This document shows, in pieces, positions 58,896 to 64,000 of a stretch of 64,000 nt of DNA. The stretch is from Enoplolaimus lenunculus (taxonomy: Eukaryota > Nematoda > Enoplea > Enoplida > Thoracostomopsidae), in NCBI GenBank assembly GCA_030248215.1, contig JASANG010001915.1, positions 78,731 through 142,730 of the forward strand. Direction: 5' to 3'. Below the pieces are notes generated by a model. That model worked only from the letters and a program-made list of their open reading frames with translations, made no database searches and was not told where the DNA came from. Positions within the stretch are counted from its first letter, which is position 1. Every line of letters begins with the position of its first letter. A program made the position numbers and the translations under genes.

Positions 58896-59626
58896 TACTG
58901 TAGTGACCCGAATAAGAGGGGGACTGATATTTATTTCGCCTCTCCAGAAAGCACTCCCCTTGTTATTCGGTTACGGACTGATATTTATTTTTAACCCACG
59001 CTCCGCCACCCTTCGTTACTGATATATATCCGGTACTGCAATTATCCGTTGAATTAAACGTATATCTGTCTTGTGTCAATAGCTTGATCGATAATGCAAG
59101 GTTATACTTAGGAATATGATATCCGAAATTAAAATAAATATTCTGCAAGAATTGCCCGATATCTGGATATGATAAAAAATCCGATGCCTGTCACTCTTTA
59201 AAGTATTCAACACTAGAATTGTGGTTCGCTTCTCGTTCGCTTATCTCACGAAGTTTCTTCTGCTATTGCCCCAGTGGCTGTGGCGGATCCAAGGTTATAC
59301 GGTAAGGGAAAATACTTTTTGTGTTCCAAAATTCTAAAGAATTAAAAAATGTTTATAACAAATTTTCTCAATATTTTAGGATTGACCAATCGTTCTGAAG
59401 ACGCAAAATTATTGAATTTTGGGTAACAGCTTCGACATATTTTGCTCTTTATTTGCCTAAAAACACATTATCAGCTTCAGATGAATTATTTGTATCGCAA
59501 AATTTTCACCACAGCAGTGCCAGCGGGGTATATATACATCTCGCCGTTCTCTACCTCCACCTGGATCAACCGCCGTATTTGCTTCCCATCCGTTTTAGCG
59601 TCCGCTGCTGCATGCTTGCACGTTAA
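58896..59626 (-). repeat. 731-bp dispersed repeat, copy B
   Basis: Inverted, equal-length partner of 42574-43304 with only scattered differences, so a recent duplication or insertion. Its TACTGTAGTGACCCGAATAA end also occurs alone at 30798 inside a hAT-like element. Confidence 0.85.
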
Positions 59627-59821
59627 TAGTACATTTTAACGCAGTTTTGTCGTTTGTAATGCAAATTGAAACCTTACAGTTATGAATAGTGCAAGGCAAA
59701 TTCTGTTGAACGTTTTTTAATTAATTCATCAAACAGGCGAAATCAGTTTCTGAGGAGGCGGCCATCGTTTCTTTGTTACGCTCGAAGCTGTTCGCAATTG
59801 AAAATATGAGTTCAATTTTAG

Positions 59822-60543
59822 CAAACATTCACTTATTAAACAGGTTCCGCTTTAAACGTTTGAGTTATATGTCCGATTCAATGACAGACCTTTTACCAAG
59901 AGACCATGGCACTTTTAGGTTGTGTTATTCTGGATTTTTAATTACTAAAATTTCACCAAATGGTAAGCAATATTTTGTTGATTTAATCCGATAGACATTA
60001 TTCTTCACTGTACAATGAAACCCTGCTCAAGTACTCACCAATTGGAATTAGTTTTCAAATGCATAAGCTGTTCGCTGATCGGAAATACGACGTATAAGTC
60101 AAAAAGTGGTATAGTTTGGTAATAGTCAAACGTCATCGTTCCTTGGTTCGTAAGATGGAAAGCCTATTACCAATAGGCGATAGATATGCTACACGCGTTT
60201 GAGAATATGGGCACTGGTAATGAAACATCAATTAACGTCCATCCTTAGCTCGGCCCGTGTAAAGATCAGGAGCGGAACGTTTTTCTGCGGGACTAGAAAA
60301 GAGTAAAGCTTAAGCTTTAGACTAATTTTTTGCTTGGCTTAGACTTAGGCTTAGGAATATGCTTACTATACTATTCCACCCCAGTTCGTTACACTGGCCC
60401 ATAAGTAACACGTACCAGTTTCACAATCGGCCCAATTCATCATCTTCGGAAATGTTGGCAGGTCGATTCCTCCTGGGAGAAAATTCGCCTGGACCAATTC
60501 CTCCGTGGGAAAGAATGGACTGTTTACATCGGCCATCTTTTAA
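59822..60543 (+). CDS. Candidate two-exon 3' part of a gene
   Basis: Exon 59822-59962: acceptor TTCAATTTTAG, frame NIHLLNRFRFKRLSYMSDSM, DLLPRDHGTFRLCYSGFLIT KISPN, donor G|GTAAGC, phase 1. Exon from 60419: acceptor CGTACCAG, phase-matched frame SQSAQFIIFGNVGRSIPPGR KFAWTNSSVGKNGLFTSAIF, TAA at 60541. The other two frames of the second exon are also open (one to 60715), so the join rests on phase alone. A TTAGGC element ends 19 bases before the second exon. Not recognised. Confidence 0.35.
60253..60399 (-). mobile_element. TTAGGC-TIR element in a putative intron
   Basis: GGCCCGTGTAAAGATCAGGAG to CCCAGTTCGTTACACTGGCC; few hexamers. No matching flanks. Confidence 0.65.
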
Positions 60544-60719
60544 TATACTTCTGCTGCGTCTGAGACAGTCTAATAGTTTTCAGTTCCAAATGCGCAAAAA
60601 GCGACGGCCTCAGCTAACTTTGAGATATGTAGTATCAAGTTATAGCAGATGTTTATATCGAATCAATAAATCACAATCAGTCAAAGATTTTCAAAATTTA
60701 ATTTTGAAAAACTAAATTG

Positions 60720-62095
60720 ATGATTGTAACTTTCACTGGTATGAATCAGTGTAGTCGGTATATAAGGTAGGATAGGGGAATATACCCTCTACCGAAATAT
60801 CTTCAAACATAAGAACAACAATTTGAACACTGTTTCGGAGGTAACATTACGGATTTCAGAGAGCATTACTCGTTCACTATACTTGTTCTTAAAAATTCTT
60901 TTACATTCGATTTACTTCTGAAATGAAACCTTAGCTACGCCACTACTGGTAAGTGCTGATGTTGACAACGCGAATGAACAACAATGTTGTATTATGGAGA
61001 CTTCGATGAATCAATCATATTGCGATTCAATATTTTTTAATGTTTTTATGGTTTTAAGGAAACAGTTTGAAATTGCATTTTACAGTTATACTTTAGGCGT
61101 AAAAAATGCTGGAGACAAGACCCAGCAATAAACACCACGTCGTCCATTTTTCTCACATCGGATCCCTACGAAATTAAATTTTTTTCGCAATTGAGTGCAG
61201 CGATCATATCTGACTTGTCGAAAATTTTTCGAATTCTAAGTTTAAAAAGTGTGTTCCGCCGACGTAAAATCTTGGCTCCGTCACTAAAATACGCCGAATA
61301 TATTTGACCCAGCAAACGACATGTGAGTTAGAATTTATATTTTAGTAAGAATTTTTATTGTAGTAAGTTTTCAGTAGTAGACGGGCAAGCTTATTGCCGT
61401 ATGGTTAAAAATTATTATTTAATCTGTGCACAAACCGTGTCTACGGGTGCCTCCAAAACCTAATTTTGGGCTCTTTAACAAACTGTTAATAGGTTTTCGT
61501 TCTGTACCACTATGCGCAAACACAAGACCACGTTAGAAAAAGGCGTCTGTGATGCTGACCGGGCAAAACCTCCGTTATATGAGCCTGAATTATATACGAA
61601 ATTTCACGAACCTTAAGCCAAACTATTGTTTCAGATATATTTGAGCCCGACAAAAAATTTTATTTCTAAATCTAAGAGAGTTCAGAATTGATTTGATTAA
61701 CAAAAACGTTGGGCCTTTTCTATACCGTACCACGCCCTTCGTTAAAAGATTACAGTGTTACAGTGGTTTACAATTTGATGTTTACTACTCAGTGTTTGAC
61801 TTGCAACAATGAACAAACCTTCGTTTACATTACATTAACTTCTTCTTCTAGCTTATGTGCAAAGCACTAGAAGTACCAAAATATTTCTAGGGTCAGCTCG
61901 CTCTAATTTGTGCATTTTTGCTACAAAAACAGTTGCATACAGAACGTTTCGCAAGTCCGCAAAGTAGTGTCCGTTTATTAAAAGGAATCTCACGATTTAT
62001 TTATGTATCTCGAACCACTTATTAACGTTTATTAGTTGTTAAATACGGTGAAAGCATAAACGGCGTTAGATATATGAATTTATGAAAATTCTGAA
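60720..62095. other. No supported gene
   Basis: AT-rich; element-end scraps only (TTAGCTACGCCACTACTGG near 60933, TTGGCTCCGTCACTA near 61271). Confidence 0.4.
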
Positions 62096-62101
62096 TCATT
62101 T

Positions 62102-62298
62102 TGCTTAAGTAAAGATCAGGAGCAAAAGTTTTTCTGCGGGTATGCAATAGAATAAGCTTAAACTGTAGAATACTTATTGCTTAGACTAAAACTTAGGCTT
62201 ACATATATAAGCTCATTTTTTACGCTTACGCTTAGGATTAGGCTTAGGCTTACGAATATGCCTATACTACTGTTACGGCCCGGTTCTATGCATTGGCC
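62102..62298 (-). mobile_element. TTAGGC-TIR element
   Basis: Diverged left terminus, then AAAGATCAGGAGC, to CCCGGTTCTATGCATTGGCC; TTAGGC and TTACGC units inside. No matching flanks. Confidence 0.6.
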
Positions 62299-62593
62299 TC
62301 TATGTTGTTTATTTTTAGTAAGCTTTAGATCTTTCGTTGTCGTGAACTCAATTCTTGTTCAAACATACGATTTCAATTATAACATATAATCTTCTTACCT
62401 CCGAAGTTAATGTGCTACAGCAGCCAAAGGCAAATAGGTGAGAGCGGTCCATTCTATTTTAGACGTCAGAAAATCATAACATTCTGTATACCTTTCCAAT
62501 ATTACTAACAAATTTAGCTTCTCGCTCGCAACGTTTCTTTCTTCCATATGCTTTACATCGCGCTCAAGCGTATGTGGCTTGCCTCAGTGTGTA

Positions 62594-62690
62594 TCAGCTC
62601 TTGCGACACCGGGGCAATATTTAGCAAACGCAGGTTTAAGGAACTATCGGGTTGGAAGCGCTATTTCTGGAATTTTTTCAATAAAAATAT
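62594..62690 (+). CDS. Weak candidate exon before a TTAGGC element
   Basis: Frame after CTTGCCTCAG reads CVSALATPGQYLANAGLRNY RVGSAISGIFSIKI with G-first codons, then runs into the element at 62695. The frame is also open upstream of the acceptor. Stop and partners unknown. Confidence 0.22.
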
Positions 62691-62694
62691 TACT

Positions 62695-62898
62695 GACCCA
62701 TGTTACTTTAGAAGTGTCCAGTCCGATGGGTTCATAAAACAGTAGGTTTAAGCTCTAGATTACATTTTTTGCTTAGGCTTCGGCTTAGAATTAGGCTTAC
62801 GCTTAGTAATATGCTTTTGCAACGCTTAGGCTTAGGCTTAGGCTTAGGCTTAGGAATACGCTTAATCTACTGCTACGCCCGTTACAGTAACATTGACC
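62695..62898 (-). mobile_element. TTAGGC-TIR element (GTTAC subfamily)
   Basis: GACCCATGTTACTTTAGAAG to GTTACAGTAACATTGACC; five clean TTAGGC units. Flanks match loosely (5 of 8). Confidence 0.7.
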
Positions 62899-63649
62899 AA
62901 AATAGTTAAACTTGGTTAAGCTTGAAGTCAAATAGATGACCGTTCAATAAAATGAAGTTGAGTGTATCGTTAGTGTTATAACTTTCATAATATCACTAAT
63001 AAATTTTAGCCTCTCACGTCAACTAAAGCGTTGCTTGCTGCAGAGGCTTTATGAGTCTAAACGCAACGCTTAGGTTCAATATTATATGGTTCAACTGTTC
63101 TCAAATACTAGTACAATATACAGGTGTAATTGAATGCATTACTGTTTTGTCCAAATTGATAACTAAGTTTGCCTTAATATTTATAAAATTTGAACCACAA
63201 CTGCAACGATCTTTTGAGGTTTGAACTGACTTTTATCAATAAATAATGTCTAAAATTTATTATATTTTTGCAGCCGGCAAACACACGCCAATACACGACA
63301 TACGTCATAGATGACGCTTCAAAATTGCAGTGACTGGCAAAACGAAGAAAAAAATAACCAGAAATCTTCTTGACGCGAAGGGTTTTTTGTCTCAGCCAGC
63401 TTGACTTTAGATTTTACACTTCCTTTGTTGCGCACATTTAGGAGTTAATTGAGTTTAACGTTATTGTCAAGCAATATCGCAACCAAATGTGCGAGGAATT
63501 GTTCTCAACACTTTTTTGTAACTATTTTAATATTACAGCTTATTGCATTTATATACGGTCGCAATAAAATTTCGGTTTTGCACACTGTGCCCACGTGTAA
63601 ACTTATGGCACAGGTTTAGGTAAAATATTATGCAAAAGTTTGGCCTTTG

Positions 63650-63793
63650 TCACAAAAGATCATTTATGGATTTAGGGACGCAACGTTTTTCTGCCCGACT
63701 GCAATAACATAAGCTTACGCTTTGGCCTAATTTTTTGGTTAGACTTAGGATTATGCTTATGTTGATGTTAAGGCCATGTTCTATACATTGGCC
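63650..63793 (-). mobile_element. TTAGGC-TIR element, diverged
   Basis: GGGACGCAACGTTTTTCTGC left arm, GCCATGTTCTATACATTGGCC right end; only traces of hexamer. Confidence 0.55.
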
Positions 63794-64000
63794 GGCGTAA
63801 GTAATCTTTTTTGAACCTAAACCAAAACAGCGTGAACCTATAGCCTGAGTTTAAATGGAGGGTATAAAAGAGTCACCAATTTTTGGAAATCTGTTTTTAC
63901 TTTATTATCTACTTACGTGTCGGCAGTTCTCGTTACAGATTCGAAACGTGAAATCGACTTGTTTTTATGCATATGCATAATCTAAAATATAAATATTTTA

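Noticed and set aside
59442-59639. 65-codon plus frame in repeat copy B
   Set aside because: Antisense shadow of the frame conserved between copies A and B.
1-64000. A true chromosome end
   Set aside because: TTAGGC tracts are short, in both orientations and enclosed by element termini, not a terminal array.
1-64000. Reverse transcriptase, transposase or viral genes
   Set aside because: No frame shows such motifs; all mobile elements found are short and non-coding.

Overview
The window is eukaryotic, AT-rich and gene-poor, and looks like a repeat-laden nematode genome. The reasons are: the commonest repeated hexamer is TTAGGC, the canonical nematode telomere unit; splice sites are GT-AG with T-rich acceptors; several exons carry an AG acceptor directly in front of an ATG, as in spliced-leader genes; and codon choice in the clear exons favours GAA, CAA and AAA. 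Parasite or free-living status and genus cannot be read from it. No rRNA, CRISPR array, virus-derived element, reverse transcriptase or transposase gene is recognisable.

Genes. The only gene I can name by family is a four-exon secreted GH19 chitinase (14155-17631, + strand): signal peptide, six-cysteine CBM19-like chitin-binding module, Gly/Asn linker and complete GH19 domain, with one GC-AG intron kept by the reading frame. The next best is a two-exon precursor with signal peptide, dibasic sites and a C-terminal Gly-Lys (30295-31424, +), a candidate neuropeptide gene. Other coding sequence is a scatter of short exons, many of them last exons, that have an acceptor, a consistent phase and good codon structure but no family I recognise. 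Their partner exons could not be linked, so they are listed with modest confidence.

Mobile and repeated DNA. The dominant family is a short non-autonomous DNA element of about 115-250 bp with GGCCCATGT termini, 8-bp target duplications and an interior of TTAGGC repeats: about 23 near-full copies plus fragments. One relative (41705-42447) has an 8-bp minisatellite in place of the TTAGGC core. A second group is hAT-like (CAGxG termini, 8-bp duplications). There is also a TTAA-flanked element, a 258-bp inverted-repeat element and two pairs of dispersed inverted copies (10.4/12.2 kb; 42.6/59.3 kb, 731 bp each).

Layout. 1-12 kb: scattered exons and short elements. 12.9-17.6 kb: hAT-like element, then chitinase. 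18-29 kb: short exons on both strands among hAT-like and TTAA elements. 29.5-29.8 kb: 44-bp tandem repeat. 30.3-32.6 kb: peptide-precursor gene, a second small ORF and a 175-bp foldback. 32.6-35.2 kb: an 18-bp minisatellite in three higher-order blocks. 35-64 kb: short exons, many TTAGGC elements, the minisatellite-bearing element and the inverted 731-bp pair. Long stretches between these hold nothing I can call.
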